Source: Apoderus coryli
Taxonomy: Eukaryota; Arthropoda; Insecta; Coleoptera; Attelabidae
DNA: 64,000 nucleotides
Reading direction: 5' to 3'
NCBI GenBank assembly: GCA_911728435.2
Contig: OU452206.1
Coordinates: 15,840,297 to 15,904,296 of the forward strand
Positions 33,395-45,600 of the stretch are shown in pieces. Position 1 is the first letter of the stretch. Every line of letters begins with the position of its first letter. A model generated the notes under the pieces. It did no database searches. It was not told where the DNA came from and was given only the letters and a program-made list of their open reading frames with translations. The position numbers were made by a program, and so were the translations under genes.

Positions 33395-33757
33395 ATGCAG
33401 CTGATATACGCTTATTTTTTCTTTACCTAGGGGTGTTTTCTTTTTCTTTTTTTTTTATTTATTTCTTTTTTTTTTGAATTTACTATTATAGATATAATAT
33501 TGTTATAAATGTCTTTCATCTATTAATTTATAAATGGCAAGAGTACTTTTGTTTTTCGTTTTTCACTCTTTTTATCACTAGTGTAAGAATTTCCTTTCTT
33601 TCAAGTGGTTTCTGACGCCAGTTTGATGATAAATGATTTCCAAAATGTCTCCAACGTTTAAACACAATTTCAAACTTCGAGGTGTTAACCTGAGATGTCA
33701 AATGCCGAAGAGGTGAACTTGTCGATTTTAATAAACTTAACTTTGTTTTATTTTCAG

Positions 33758-33936
33758 ACTGAACAACTTCATGACCCTCGGCCTGATTCTCGTCACAGCA
33801 TCACCCCAGTATCCACCCCCACACCCCGTCCAATCAGCAACTCTATTGCACAGAGTCCCCTAGCACATTTTGGAACCCAACCCAGTCCTACGGCTGCTCA
33901 CAATCCGGCAACACCTATCTCCACTCACTACAATAG
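33758..33936 (+). CDS. tai: taiman exon (Pro/Ser/Thr-rich)
   Basis: Begins after TATTTTCAG in phase 0 and encodes TEQLHDPRPDSRHSITPVST followed by a Pro/Ser/Thr/Ala-rich run to STHYN (residues about 448-506). It ends with two bases of a Ser codon before GTAAGT. No domain is visible; it is likely disordered linker. The following intron is only 61 bp. Confidence 0.9.
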
Positions 33937-33997
33937 GTAAGTTGGTATTTTTGCAACGTAATGCTCTAATTAAGTAAGTGATTTATTCGTTTTATAG

Positions 33998-34245
33998 TAC
34001 CTTTCCGTTCAGCCCACTGACAGCTGCCGAACAGCCCGGTTATGGGAACGGCAGTAGCGGTACAGCTTCCGGTCAGGACCGGCTGGACGATCATCATCAC
34101 CCCAAAGATACCAAAGCGAATGTGTTAGAGGAGGCCGCCTCAATGGTCGACTCAAATAGGTTAAGGATTTTGCTGACGAAACCACCGAATAATGTTGATT
34201 TGATGGGTAATAGTAGCAATAATAGTAATTCATCGATGGGTAATG
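33998..34245 (+). CDS. tai: taiman exon (first LXXLL motif)
   Basis: Begins after TTTTATAG; the split Ser codon gives YNS-TFPFSPLTAAEQ. It includes an acidic/His patch (DRLDDHHHPKD), a helix-prone stretch (NVLEEAASMVDSN) and LRILL (residues about 562-566), an LXXLL nuclear-receptor box. It ends with an Asn/Ser run and phase 1 before GTAAGT. In p160 coactivators such boxes dock into the AF-2 groove of the receptor ligand-binding domain. Confidence 0.92.
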
Positions 34246-34386
34246 GTAAGTCGTAGATTTTTATATTTATTTGAGGGAATATCTTCACGGCGGAACCTTT
34301 TTCTTTTTTCAAAAAGCACTCAGGACCTTCATGTCAATTAGGAACCAGTCGTATTTATATTTACTACATTCTACGATATCCTTGAA

Positions 34387-34606
34387 ATGACAATATTCTT
34401 GTTCAATCACTATTCCTGAAAATTTCTGGATCAGATACTCCAACCAATTTTACTTCTCTGGAGAATTTCGACTTTAGAGTGGTCACCGCCGTTGTCAAGG
34501 CTGACGAGAAAGACAGGCTGAGGTGCGAAAGAAGTCTGATTCGTTTAGAGGACCAATTTGAAAATTGCAATAACAATGAGACTCTTAATTCACAACACAC
34601 ATATTA
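34387..34606 (+). other. Unassigned open stretch in intron 5
   Basis: An ATG-less open frame of about 72 codons ends at TAA 34604-34606. Its second half looks coding in composition (NFTSLENFDFRVVTAVVKAD, then KDRLRCERSLIRLEDQFENC). No family recognised. It has no clear acceptor and donor pair in frame with tai, so it is more likely a transposon scrap than an exon. CTCA(T/A)..CATGTCAATTAGGA nearby recurs at 35957. Confidence 0.25.
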
Positions 34607-34849
34607 AATAAACAATTGTTATTTCAGGTCAAAACATTTTTTTAAATAACGTTTCGCGAACCTGAAACTGTTATCTTCTTTAGGTTTTATTATACAAAAT
34701 CGCTCCGGTTCAAATGATGATGAATGAATATTTTTATTAGCGGCCGTTATTTGCTGTAAAATGGTCGCTTAAGAACCGAAGTAGCCGGAATAAGTTGATC
34801 ATGTGACATTCGCATTCCATAGCCTGCGTATCTCTTGTCAGCCTTGCGC

Positions 34850-35820
34850 CGTTGTTAAGTGATTCAAGTTATTAAGCCTATCTTCTTCAACAATCGGCTA
34901 AATCGTTCAAAATGCAACAAGTGGCCGACAGCAACAGCACCAGAGCCTTCTTCCATGTCACAAAGACCATTTACGCCCTTCTGCACAGGGACACAAATGT
35001 CGATGATGCATCAAGGGATCGGTTGTCACATACACCAACCCAACAACACTTAGGAGATGTAGCTTCCTGCCAGAAGTTGACAAAGCTATACGACAACTTG
35101 AAAGCAACAAAGCAGCTGGTTCTGATGGCATATCTCCTGAGGGTTTGAAAGAAGGAGGACACCGAAACCGTGCATGCTGAAATGCGATATGCCTCAATTG
35201 TCACTATATTTGAGAAAGGTGGAAACTATCGTGGTATCTCTCTCCTCTCCATCGCCAGAACGGTTCTTGCAAGGATTTTGTCCATTCCTCTTCTCCCAGT
35301 CTCCGAAGGGTGCTTGCCGGAAACACGATGTGGTTTTAGACCGAAAAGGGGAACAAAATCGTCCTCTATACATGGATTTATGGACCTTGTCAAGGCGTTC
35401 AACTCGGTTAACTGTGTGGCTCTGTGGAGGATATTGAAGATCAACGGATGTCCCCAGAAATTCATCCGGATACTTCGACTCCTGCACGATAATATGAAAG
35501 CATCAGTTCTCAACAGCAGCGGACCGGGAGAGCCCTTTCCAACGTTTGTTTTCGATGTGTGTGGAAACGGTCATTCAACTTGTTAAGGATGAACTGGCGG
35601 CCGAGGGGAAGAGAAATCGTGTACAGATTTGATGACGGCGGACTCTTCAAGCTACGTAGCCTGCAAGCTCGGACGAAGATCGTATCCACATCATTCGTTG
35701 AGCTTCAATGCGCCGATGAAAATCTTGTCCTAACAGATACAGAAGAGGATATTCAATATATACTATTCACACAACACAAGGATGTTCGTAAGACCAACAT
35801 GAAGAAGTGTGGCTAAGATG
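34850..35820 (+). pseudogene. LINE reverse-transcriptase remnant
   Basis: Plus-strand frames give AIRQLESNKAAGSDGISPEG, then EKGGNYRGISLLSIARTVLA, LPETRCGFRPKRGT, LVKAFNSVNCVALWRILKIN and KFIRILRLLHDNMKASVLNS. A last part reads IVYRFDDGGLFKLRSLQA and VELQCADENLVLTDTEED, where the catalytic YADD has become CADE. Gaps, frameshifts and the lost Asp show it is dead. It differs from the Jockey-like LINEs nearby and is closer to CR1/RTE-like RTs of the YRGISLL type. Sense orientation relative to tai. Confidence 0.8.
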
Positions 35821-36251
35821 TGAAGACCAAGAATGCTTAAGCCTATCACAGAACGTTATTAGCAGGATGTTTATCATAAAATAGAGCATAGAAATCCTCT
35901 TACATCAGCCATTTAGAAAAATCACTTGACTGATCTTTTTAAACGCAATGAGTATCCTCATGTCAATTAGGATTCGTATTAAAGTATCTTCCAAACTCAC
36001 TTCACGTTATTGCTGAGTATTATTTGACGTCTTCTAGAAAATTTCAAGCAAGTTGCATGCTATGCTGTTAGGGACCATGTAACTCGAGCTTTAACCAAAC
36101 TCTTTCTCCCAATCTTTTTCAGGATTGTTTAAATAGTTTATGCTTAGGATTTACCAATACACTGAACACAATTGAAGGCTAGAGTCTGCTTTTTCTTACT
36201 ACAAAATTGGGTGAATGGTCAGTAATTTGTTTTTTTTTTTGTAATCTTCAG

Positions 36252-36454
36252 CTCTTCCTACTGCCGCAATGGATAACGACAGGAATCGTGATAAAATCTT
36301 GAAGGAACTGCTAAACAAACAGGATGATGATATCGGCAGAAGTGATATTAGAAATAGTTCAAGAGGATTGCTAGGTAGGAGCTCAAGTTTGGTGGGACCT
36401 ATAGAACCACCAAAATCTGCAGTTTCTACCGGCAATAACAATATGCTACTTCAG
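36252..36454 (+). CDS. tai: taiman exon (second LXXLL and half of the third)
   Basis: Begins after AATCTTCAG; the split codon gives GNG-ALPTAAMDNDRNRDK. ILKELLNKQDDD carries LKELL (residues about 606-610). The exon ends MLLQ in phase 0, so that splicing to the next exon makes LLQ-LLNE, a third LXXLL (about 655-659) that straddles the junction. A Ser/Gly/Pro-rich stretch (SSRGLLGRSSSLVGPIEPPK) lies between. The next exon is 17 kb away. Confidence 0.93.
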
Positions 36455-36554
36455 GTAAGTCAGTTTTTTAATGTTGATCAAAATTATTTATCGCTACTAG
36501 CCATACAAAAAGTACCTCAGTAAACCACATTCATCCATGACATTATAACAGTCA

Positions 36555-37150
36555 GAGTAAGGGAACCAGACCGGACAACAATACTCAAAGTTTGTCTAAG
36601 TTTGACTAACTATAGCTTCGACATTTCTTATATCTTCCAAAAATATCAAAAAAAGGTCCTCACGTTTTCCAAATTTTTCCCTGCATAACGAGAAGGGGTT
36701 GGACAAATTATATTTCAAGCCACACACAAGGTTGGCGCTTGCTGCTCTACCTAAATCACAACATCAGCAAGGAACTGTCAATTTAGTCATGAATTAATCA
36801 ATATTCGTTATAATATGAGCAGCAAATGTCAGAAAACTGTCAATTGTGAATCCCAAAACCTTTACTGAATCACAGCGTTTTAGAATAATACTCCCTATCC
36901 TATAATCAAAAGTCACCGCAGAATTACACTTGTCAGAGCCCAACTTCTTTAACGAAAAGTAAGTACAATAGAGGACCCAAGTTGGGACCCTGAGGAACTC
37001 TTGATGTCGCGGCATAGTTAATCTTATTGCTAGCCTCTTTCACCCCTACGAATTCCACATACAAGCCGTGTGCCTGAATTCTGCATCAACTGAATCCTGT
37101 TCTCAGCAATTTTAGTCAAACAAGGGCCATATATATCTTGTCAATAATAT
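36555..37150 (-). pseudogene. LINE RT remnant
   Basis: Minus strand: LIDKIYMALV, RIQAHGLYVEFVGVKEASN, TSRVPQGPNLGPLLYLLFV, then RIGSIILKRCDSVKVLGFTI and DSFLTFAAHI. The xADD motif and much around it are deleted. Jockey-like, antisense to tai. Its 5' portion is part of the duplicated block 37018-37678. Confidence 0.8.
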
Positions 37151-37678
37151 AACCCCTAGCCATGCTATCTCGTCACGAGACCACTTGTGTTTATGTTTTA
37201 CTTTCATTTAGTTTAAAAACATATTAGATACTGCCATTTCGTAATATAAATTTTACGGTTATACAAATAGTTGTTATAAACGTAAAATTATCTAGTATTC
37301 ATCTTTATTTTTACTTATTACTCACCTAAAAGGATCTGTGGGGAAGCGAAAAAAATGTTTAGAGCAAGTGTACCGCTTATTGGGACAACATTTTGCAGCA
37401 CACACATGTCCTCCCTGATTGTTCATTGTATTAATCATAAGATACATTAATAAAAATAAAATTCTTTTAATTCTCACGAACACTATACCAAAAACACAGA
37501 ATTAGATTACAAACACAATATTTATTTATCTCGTACACGCCGACAATGAACTATTATATATTGAACACAGGAGTGAACGGTATCTATCTACGTCAATGCG
37601 ATTATTGTGACGTTTTAACCCATAATGACGGCATGCGCGACGATATGCGCAGGACGGCTCGCAAGCGGAAAGTCAGAA
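37018..37678 (+). repeat. Direct duplication, copy 1 (start of intron 6)
   Basis: From TTAATCTTATTGCTAGC to GCGGAAAGTCAGAA, 661 bp match 52547-53202 with only scattered changes. The block includes 130 bp of a LINE RT (minus strand) and non-coding DNA with GGGAAGCGAAAAAAATG and CGTACACGCCGACAATGAAC. It lies 560 bp after exon 6. Confidence 0.9.
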
Positions 37679-38359
37679 TACTGTATTATTTATTATACTG
37701 TGTCCAGACCACGAAATGGATAACCCTATTAAAAAAAGAAAGTGCACCCATGATTATTTGGAATAACTGTCAAGTCATTAATCATACAATCAATTTTTAT
37801 GTTCAATTTCGAAAACAAAGTAGGTAAATAAAATAGGTGCCTATTTGAGTTGTAAATTAACCAGTTAATAAATTAATTAAAAATTCACATTTTTATTAAT
37901 TTGCATACAGTAAAAAAATAATATTAACAGTGTGCAAATGCTGGGTTGTTCCAATATTTATTTATTTTGTAAATAAGATTGCATTAAATTTCGCGAAAAT
38001 ACGTATAATTGCGTTAATATAAAATTATGTAACTTTTGTTGTGATTCAGCTTTCCAAAACAAACAGATAGTTGATTTTTATTAATAAAACACTACAGTCA
38101 CAATTAAAATTTGTTTATTTTTACACAGTGTTTCACTAAACAAAAATGCAAAAATGCCTGATAACGATGGTCGTTACCGTTATTTTTAAAATGTCATTAC
38201 TAAAAAAATGTAAGTTTATCCGAGATTCTATTATAACCTAAATAATTCAAATTCTTTATTCAGCCATCACAAATACAAATATTGTACAATTGGCAAGTCA
38301 AAAGGCAAAATTATATATAGGTACAAATGAACAAAAAATACAGACAAAAGCACACACAC
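37679..38359. other. Intron sequence; LINE 3' end at the right
   Basis: No gene. TTCAAATTCTTTATTCAGCC near 38248 resembles the 3' end of the minus-strand LINEs here, suggesting a very short 5'-truncated copy ahead of the LINE at 38360. Confidence 0.35.
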
Positions 38360-41260
38360 ACCTGATCAGATTATGCAACATATAAAATCCCTTGACGTAA
38401 ATAAAAGTGCGGGTCCCGATGGAATTTCCCCTTTTTTCATCAAGTCATGTGCAGAAAGTTGGATTACCCCCCTCCATATAATTTTCTGTAAATCTTTGAG
38501 AGCCGGAATTTTTCCAGCAAAATGGAAAGTGGCTCAGGTCGTCCCAATTTTTAAAAAAGGCAATAAAATTGAAAATTATCGCCCCATATCACTGTTGTGC
38601 ATATTCGGTAAAATATTCGATGTTATTATTTCTGATGAGTTATTTTTCTATTGCAAAGCTAGAATCTGTATCCACCAGCACGGTTTTTTCAGGGGGCGTA
38701 GTGTTACGACGAATTTGGTGCCATTTGTGCAGGATGTTTTGCAACAAATGGACAATAGAATGCAAGTTGACGCTATATACACAGATTTGTCAAAAGCTTG
38801 TGATAAAGTTCACCATCCTACTCTGTTAGTTAAACTTTGTAATTTTGGCATTCATGGCAGTCTGCTTCGGTGGCTGGAGTCGTAATTGTCGGTTCGCTCT
38901 CAGTATGTTATCCTGAATAATATAAAATCAGAAACAAAAAATATAACTTCGGGGGTTCCACAAGGATCACACCTTGGACCTCTCCTTTTTTCAATATTCA
39001 TAAACGACATCAACAGCTGTTTCGAATTTTCTCAATTTAGCATGTCTGCCGACGACCTGAAGATCAAAATGAACTTTAGCCGTATGCATGATTGTTTATT
39101 ATTAAATAATGATTTGCAAAAATTGGAAAATTATTGCAATCTAAATAAGATAAGTTTAAATATAGATAAACGTTGCAAGATTACGTTTACAAGGAATGTT
39201 CATAAGATAGATTTTAATTATAACTTAAATGGCAATGTGTTGAAGTCTGTAGAATCTGTGAAGGACCTGGGTGTGATCATGGACTCCAAATTGATCTTTG
39301 AGGAGCATGTTGAGAGTATCGTCGCTAAGGCTAATAGAAACTTGGGCTTCATATATCGTAGCACAAGGGGCTTTAGAACTGAGAAATCACTAATCTGTTT
39401 ATATTCTTCTATAGTAAGAAGTCACTTGGAATTTGCTTTGGTGGTTTGGAATCCAACTTATTTTAAATATGTAAATAGATTGGAAAGAGTCCAAAGTAAA
39501 TTTATAAAGCATTTGAATTTTAGGTTTCATGCTGAGCGTATTCCAAACACATACGAAAATAATTTAGCCTTATACAAAATTGATAAATTGGTCAACAGAC
39601 GGCTTGTTGCTTATATTATTTTATTAAAACTTTATTAGAAATAAAACACAAAGTTTGTGGGCTAAAACAACTAATTTAATAATTAAAACTAATTAAAGAA
39701 ATTTAATAACAATAAAGAAATAAACATGTATAAATTAAAGAAAGAGAATAACAATTAAGCGATAATGGAAATTTAGAAGAAAATCGTAGTTATTACTTGT
39801 ACTACTTAAAAATTAATATAATATCGAATAATTATATTAATTCCTGTACGAAACTTTAATATACTATTGAAAACGGAATTTATTTCAATTACTAAAAGAA
39901 ATAACTTTAAACTTTATATAAAAAAAACTGATTAAACAAAAAGGCCTTCAATTAAAAGAATATCAAAACTTACGGAACTTTATACAATTCACTACTTCAG
40001 AATAAAATGGGAAATGAACTTAGTCTTTGAACAAAAAAACTAGAAAATAAATCTTAACTGAAAAATTTACTAAGTTCAAAAACAAATTAAAATATTTAAT
40101 TTAACTTTATACAATTTTGAAAACACTTCTTTACTCGATCAAGGCTAGAACCATTCTAATCTCAAAGTCCTTTTGCCTTTCCAGAATTGCCTCATAAAAG
40201 TTACATAGTAGGTAATACAAAATGAAAATAAACCAATCAGAAAAAAAAAAGGCATTTTACAATATATACCCAAATACATTTACAGGGTGAGAACATTACA
40301 TAATAAGATACATTTTTATTTGTATGTCGACTTTAATAAAGATTCTTAAGTTTGGATTTCGCGACTGGACAAAAACCCATAATTTTTTATGTGCCCATTA
40401 TATATATTATTTTGATATGGGAAACCGTGACGCTTTCCAAATAGCTTTTTGTATATAATAAAAAATGTTCGACATTTAATTTGCATGAAGATATATCGAT
40501 GGTTTTGAGTGTTTAGACCCGGTATTTCCAACAAAAAATGTTTTTTTTTTTTAGGTACCTACAATTCCTTTAGGCAAAGATAATACTTGTATTACTTGCA
40601 GATGTTGTAAAACCCATATCAATGGAAGATAAGATAAATAGAAAATATACCCTTAAATTTTATGACTGAGTTTAGAACATTTGTATACAATCTACTTAAA
40701 TAATATTCCCAAACTAATATAAACCATAAAACTCAGACATAACCACAGGGCCGGACAACAGTAAATTCCATTGCCCGTCCGTTTTATTACAATATGTTGT
40801 TTTATGCTCAGCGATTCAATACGAATTATTGCATGAACTCTCCTCTGAGAAATATTCAGCATTCATACAATCTATATTTTGCGGATATTGATATTCTATA
40901 TTTTGCCTTCGATGAGCTTGGAGATTCAGCAAAATATTGTAATGGTACCTACATGCTTAATTTATATGAGATTATTATTTGTCTTTTGTTAGTACTTGCG
41001 AGTGTTTCTGATCTAGTTTTAATTATTATTATTTCATTAGGGAGAATTATTTAAAATTGATTGTTCTTTTTTTTGTTTGTTAACTTTGATGATGATATTA
41101 TTATTATTATGTATTCATAATTCATTTTTCTTTCTTGGTTTTTTTGTTAATATGTTTACTTGGCTTTGTTGTTGTTAATTATTTTGTATCATCTTCCTTT
41201 TTGGACTCTTTGTAGTCTGTTTGGATGATTAAATAAAAGAAATAAATAAATAAATAAACA
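38360..41260 (+). pseudogene. Jockey-like LINE, one stop and a later insertion
   Basis: Plus strand: SLDVNKSAGPDGISPFFIKS, FKKGNKIENYRPISLLCIFG, QHGFFRGRSVTTN, motif A AIYTDLSKACDKVHHPTLL, a stop at 38883, then GVPQGSHLGPLLFSIFINDI and SADDLKIKMNF (the usual F/YADD is SADD), and the post-RT region to IILLKLY. The coding sequence resumes after about 1.1 kb at 40794 (YAQRFNTNYCMNSPLRNI). The 3' end has (AAAT)n near 41232-41256. Sense to tai. It resembles the intact copy at 59794-61823. Confidence 0.85.
39640..40755. other. AT-rich insertion inside the LINE
   Basis: The LINE protein breaks at IILLKLY and its expected continuation lies about 1.1 kb later. The intervening DNA is very AT-rich and without coding sequence. 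I could not find matching ends or a target duplication, so its class is unknown. Confidence 0.45.
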
Positions 41261-41982
41261 CATACATCTAAAAAATATTCAATAAATTAAAAAAACAATA
41301 AATAAATAAACAAATTTAAAAAATTACATAAAGATTACCTAAAGATTTCACTTGCTAAATTAATTAAAAACATGATCAACCACAGTGGTAATAATTTCTA
41401 AAAAAAAAATAATCTCAATATGTGGGTACAGGGTTCAAGAGAAATTCGATGTCAAAGTTGGAGTAAATTATGACCGTTTTGGCTAATTCTGTCGGTGTGT
41501 GTAGTTGACAGTTATTATCTATATTCCTCACATACGGTAGGAGTTATGAACGTATGAATAAATTTCTGAAATTTCTCAACAATACACAAAGTTTAAAAAA
41601 AAATTGTCGTTCGTAAATGATTTACACAAATAAAATGTAATATTTATGTTAACATTATTCATATATACTTAAATAAAAGTAAGTGGGTCAAACGCATATA
41701 ATAAACCGTTAAAAGTAATAAATATAAGTATTGAATATAAATGGATATGTACATACAGTGTGTGTATACTTAACGAAGTGGTTGTACCAACATTTGCGCC
41801 TGAAATTTGAAGAGTTAGTCAATTTTTTTTTTATTTATTTCATGAATTTTAATAAATTATTGTTATAGTCTATCGAGCCCATCTTGGAGGAAATTTGATG
41901 ATATTGATATATGTATATTATCGTTAAGTTTTATAATTTATTTTAGAAGATAATATGAAACTCTAGTTATAAGAATAATAAT
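41261..41982. other. AT-rich intron sequence; no gene
   Basis: No coding sequence, clear repeat or element end recognised. Confidence 0.5.
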
Positions 41983-42605
41983 AATAAATGACTTTATTGT
42001 AATAAAATTATTAGAAAAGGCGAAGATGAGGCGTATGCCTCCTAACTTAACCTAATATTCATAATACATAACGCAATACAAATTTCCCTTATGCAAAAAA
42101 TAAAAATATAAACAAGATACTATTAAACAAACAACAAATTATTGGCAGCATAACAAAAAACCATTCCGAACACACTCTGTTATATGCTTTGTAAACCTCA
42201 AATCTTTATCAAGTAAGAGTCCTAAATTCGTTGCATTACTTTCTAGTTTTATTTGTACATTATCAATTATGATATTTAACTGATTTTCGAGTCGCTCTCT
42301 AAGTTGAGGTTTACAAAACAGAACCGCCTGAGATTTATCAGGATTCATAGTCAAGCAATGGTCGACTGAAGCCTTTTTTAGATGCTCTATATCCGCATTA
42401 ATTTTGTTATTAGATTCAGTGATTTTATCCGAAGCAAATGTGATATACAACTGTATATCGTCTGCATAATAATGAACCTGACGATGTTTCAAATATGTTA
42501 TATTGAAAACAAAATTGGACCAAGTATTGATCCTTGTGGTACGCCGGCTTTTAATTTGACAGATTTGGAAACCTTTTGATTCAAAACGACACGCTGTGTG
42601 TGTAG
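41983..42605 (-). pseudogene. LINE 3' fragment with YADD motif
   Basis: Minus strand: SVKLKAGVPQGSILGPILFS, then (frame-shifted) HYYADDIQLYITFASDKI with the catalytic Asp pair, NPDKSQAVLFCKPQL, and NATNLGLLLDKDLRFTKHI. The frame ends at 42139 and a short 3' region runs to (AAT)n and GACTTTATTGTAAT at 41985-42000. 5'-truncated and lacking the C-terminal domain. The same 3' signature is at 54545. Confidence 0.8.
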
Positions 42606-42715
42606 TTCTGTTTTATAATTTTATAGCAATGCATAAAAGCAAAAAAATATTGCTTACCTTGAGATAATTTAGCTATAAAGTAATATAAATTTTTACTAAA
42701 TTTTATTTATATTTT

Positions 42716-43020
42716 TATGCAGGGTATTTCAAATAGACGCGGCAATATTTAAGGGGGTGATTTTTTCAGGGCATTTTATGAAAAAAGTTCCCATAAACAT
42801 ACGCCTGGTATTGTTAACGTTTTTTGTAAATAACGTTTTTTTTTTGCAATTAAGTCAAATATCTCCTTACCGATATCCTTGAAATTTAGTATCGTTTTTG
42901 CTAGAAATAAGGATCTTATATGGCCCTAACTAGATCAAAATTATTAAATCCAGTGGCGTTAGGGGGGCTTAATTAAAATTAATTAAATTATTGACAAAAA
43001 AGTGTACGCCACTGACGGTA
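42716..43020 (+). repeat. Single long arm of a mariner-like foldback
   Basis: GCAGGGTATTTCAAATAGACG, then GGGGGTGATTTTTTCAGG, CAAATATCTCCTTACCGATA, CCAGTGGCGTTAGGGG and GTGTACGCCACTGACGG follow the order of the arm of the element at 1087-1571 (GGGGGTGATTCTTTGAG ... CCAGTGGCGTCG ... GTGCGCCACTGAC). The match is diverged. No inverted partner nearby. Confidence 0.6.
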
Positions 43021-43126
43021 ATTTAATTTCGATCGTCTAAAGCAGTGGTCGCCAACCTTCTGAATGTATTGAGTACCTTCGGTAATTGTAAAATGTACAG
43101 TGAGCTACTTTTTTTTTTGATGTACA

Positions 43127-43818
43127 GTGTTTTTGGGGCCTTGGTGTGCTATCATACAGGACCTAATCAAGACCTAAGAAACTATCCTTATTGACCGTTC
43201 CGAAGAATGTCGTGTGGTATGTAGATAGCGCTTCATAATATCATTGTCCTGCGTAAATTTCACGACCCCATTATTGGGAAAACAGAGTTCAATTTTTTGG
43301 GGCCTTTGTTTGGTATAGGATGCTATCATACAGGACCTAATCAAGACCTAAGCAACTATCCTTAATGACCGTTCCGAAGAATGTCGTTTGGCATGCAAAT
43401 AGCCCTTTATAATATCATTGTCCTGCGTAAATTTCACGACCCCATTATTAGGAAAACAGATTTCAATTTTTTGGGGCCTTTGCAGGTATAGGACGCTATC
43501 ATACAGGACCTAATCAAGATTTAAGAAATTATCCTTAATGACCGTTCCGATGAATGTCGTTTGGCATGCAAATAGCCCTTCATAATATCATTGTCCTGCG
43601 TAAATTTCACGACTCCATTCTTAGGAAAACAGAGTTCAATTTTTTGGGGCCTTGGTTTGGTATAGGACGCTATCATACAGGACCTAATCAAGACCTAAAA
43701 AACTATCCTTAATGACCCTGCCTCCGCATGTCGTTTGGCATGTAGATAGCCCTTCACCCTTCATAATATCATTGTCCTGCGTAAATATCACGACCCCATT
43801 ATTAGGGAACCAGAGGAA
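43127..43818 (+). repeat. Satellite-like tandem array, four ~174-bp units
   Basis: TTTTTTGGGGCCTTTG, CTATCATACAGGACCTAATC, CTTAATGACCGTTCCGAAG, TAATATCATTGTCCTGCGTA and ATTTCACGACCCCATTATTA recur with unit starts at about 43127, 43291, 43465 and 43638. Unit-to-unit identity is high. Just before it, CAGTGGTCGCCAACCTTCTG (43043) resembles a hAT-type terminal repeat, so the array may lie inside a hAT MITE. Confidence 0.9.
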
Positions 43819-45600
43819 ACAAAGTTAAATAGTGCACTCTTATTGAGACACCCATTAGAAATGTGAACTTAAAATTATACCTTAATAGTACTAAATAAAA
43901 AAAAAATGTTACTAAACTAGTAAAGGTCATAAAACAGGATTTTGTAATTAAATGACAGAGAACTGGTTTAAAATAAGGAGCGCGTAATACACACATATAC
44001 ACTCACTGGACAAAAATGATAAAAAGCAATAACACCTCTACATAGGACAACGGGCTTAATTTGTGACGTCACAAACGAGCGGTCAAAGCACACTATAAAC
44101 ATGACACGTAGATACTTATAGTTTACCAATGACTTTTTCACTTTAAAAACAACTATAAAGTTACATTTTTTCAATATTTTTTAAGCAAGATATTAGTCCA
44201 CATACAGGGTGGAACCAACTTCATGTTTGTCAGTAATTAAATCCCGGAAAAAGTGTTTGGCTTTTTGTTATTAATTTTTTTAATATTTAATTAAAATTTC
44301 AGAGTGAACCAAACATTTTAAATGGTATTTTCAGAAAAACAACTTTGGGGACGATTAATGAAATGTAAACCCTCTCAAAAGTGTCTTATTCAAATTTATT
44401 TGTTAAATTATTTAAACTTCCGATTAACGTTTGTTGGCCTTTTTTTGGATTACATTTTATTTCTATTATGCGCAGTACCTACCTGGATCCCGGGAAAAAG
44501 ATAGTTTTACAAGTGACATAGGCTATTATGTCTCACTCTCTCTATAAGAAAGAATATCCCTCTAATTTGAGAGGCGTTTATTAGGGTAAATTCTTAAATT
44601 TCATTCGTTTTACACAATATAGAGTCAAATTTATGTGAAATTACACCCGTAAGGATTCTCCAACTATACGCCTTGTTAGAAGATCTAAACACAGTATATT
44701 CAGCGAGTTTTCCATTAGCATTAATGTCTCGCTTTATTATCTAAACACGTTGAGCTTGTTAATTATTTTAAAGTAAATTCACTCAAGCTAACTTTCGTTG
44801 TGTATTCAACACAAACTCACATAAGGGAGTTTAGATGAACTAAGTACTATGAATGGGAGAGAATATGTCAAGGTATTCTGAAATTACTACACTACATCGT
44901 AGATATGATCATGTTGGAAACTTCATACAGAGAAAACCATTTGGAATGTCCAAGACGAAGGAGGTTGGTGTTTCCTTTTTACAACAATAAAATATTAAGT
45001 GACAGGGACATGAGAGAGCAGCTTTTGCTCAGAAACAACTAAAAACTTTGTTGTTATCGAGGGATTGAGAATTTCTCATAGGAATACAGCTGAGGTTGTT
45101 CGTTAATTCATACAGGTGGAAGAGAAGTATAGAACCATCACTTCAAACGACATTTAAGACAATCAAGACGTCGGAAACAGTTTCAGCATAGTCTAATAAA
45201 TAATATAATAGTCCCCGCACTGTAAGTAAATCCTTTGTTATATTGCGATCAAAAGCGTGCCACTGATTTTACGACTTGTAGAGCTAGCACAAATAAACTG
45301 TACGAAATAGTATTTATTATTCTACGGTACGAATACGGGTGAGAGAAAAGGAGAGTAGCGAACGAGTGAAAACTTGCTTTGCTGTTGTTTAAATCCCTAC
45401 GCTTACTTGGTCGACTGTGTATTGTAGAGAACGAAGAGAGGGTCGTGGAAGAGGCTAAGTACCAACGGCAAAACGGCTGCATATGTTCAAGTGCGGGATC
45501 TTTTAGACTATGATTTCAGTGTATTGATTATTTTTCCTAATGGCCATGTCAATGAGTCAAAGTTTGCCAGCCTGTCGAATTTTGTTCCAGCAGAAAATAC
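43819..45600. other. Intron sequence; no gene
   Basis: ACATACAGGGTGGAACCAAC near 44201 is another TACAGGGTG-type end without a partner. The rest shows only short frames without recognisable domains. Confidence 0.4.

Noticed and set aside
35170..35586. Host gene encoding a 138-residue protein
   Set aside because: The sequence is a LINE reverse transcriptase (YRGISLL, CGFRPKRGT, KAFNSVN) with lost catalytic residues downstream.
43127..43818. CRISPR-like array
   Set aside because: Units are adjacent 174-bp tandem copies without spacers, in a eukaryotic intron.
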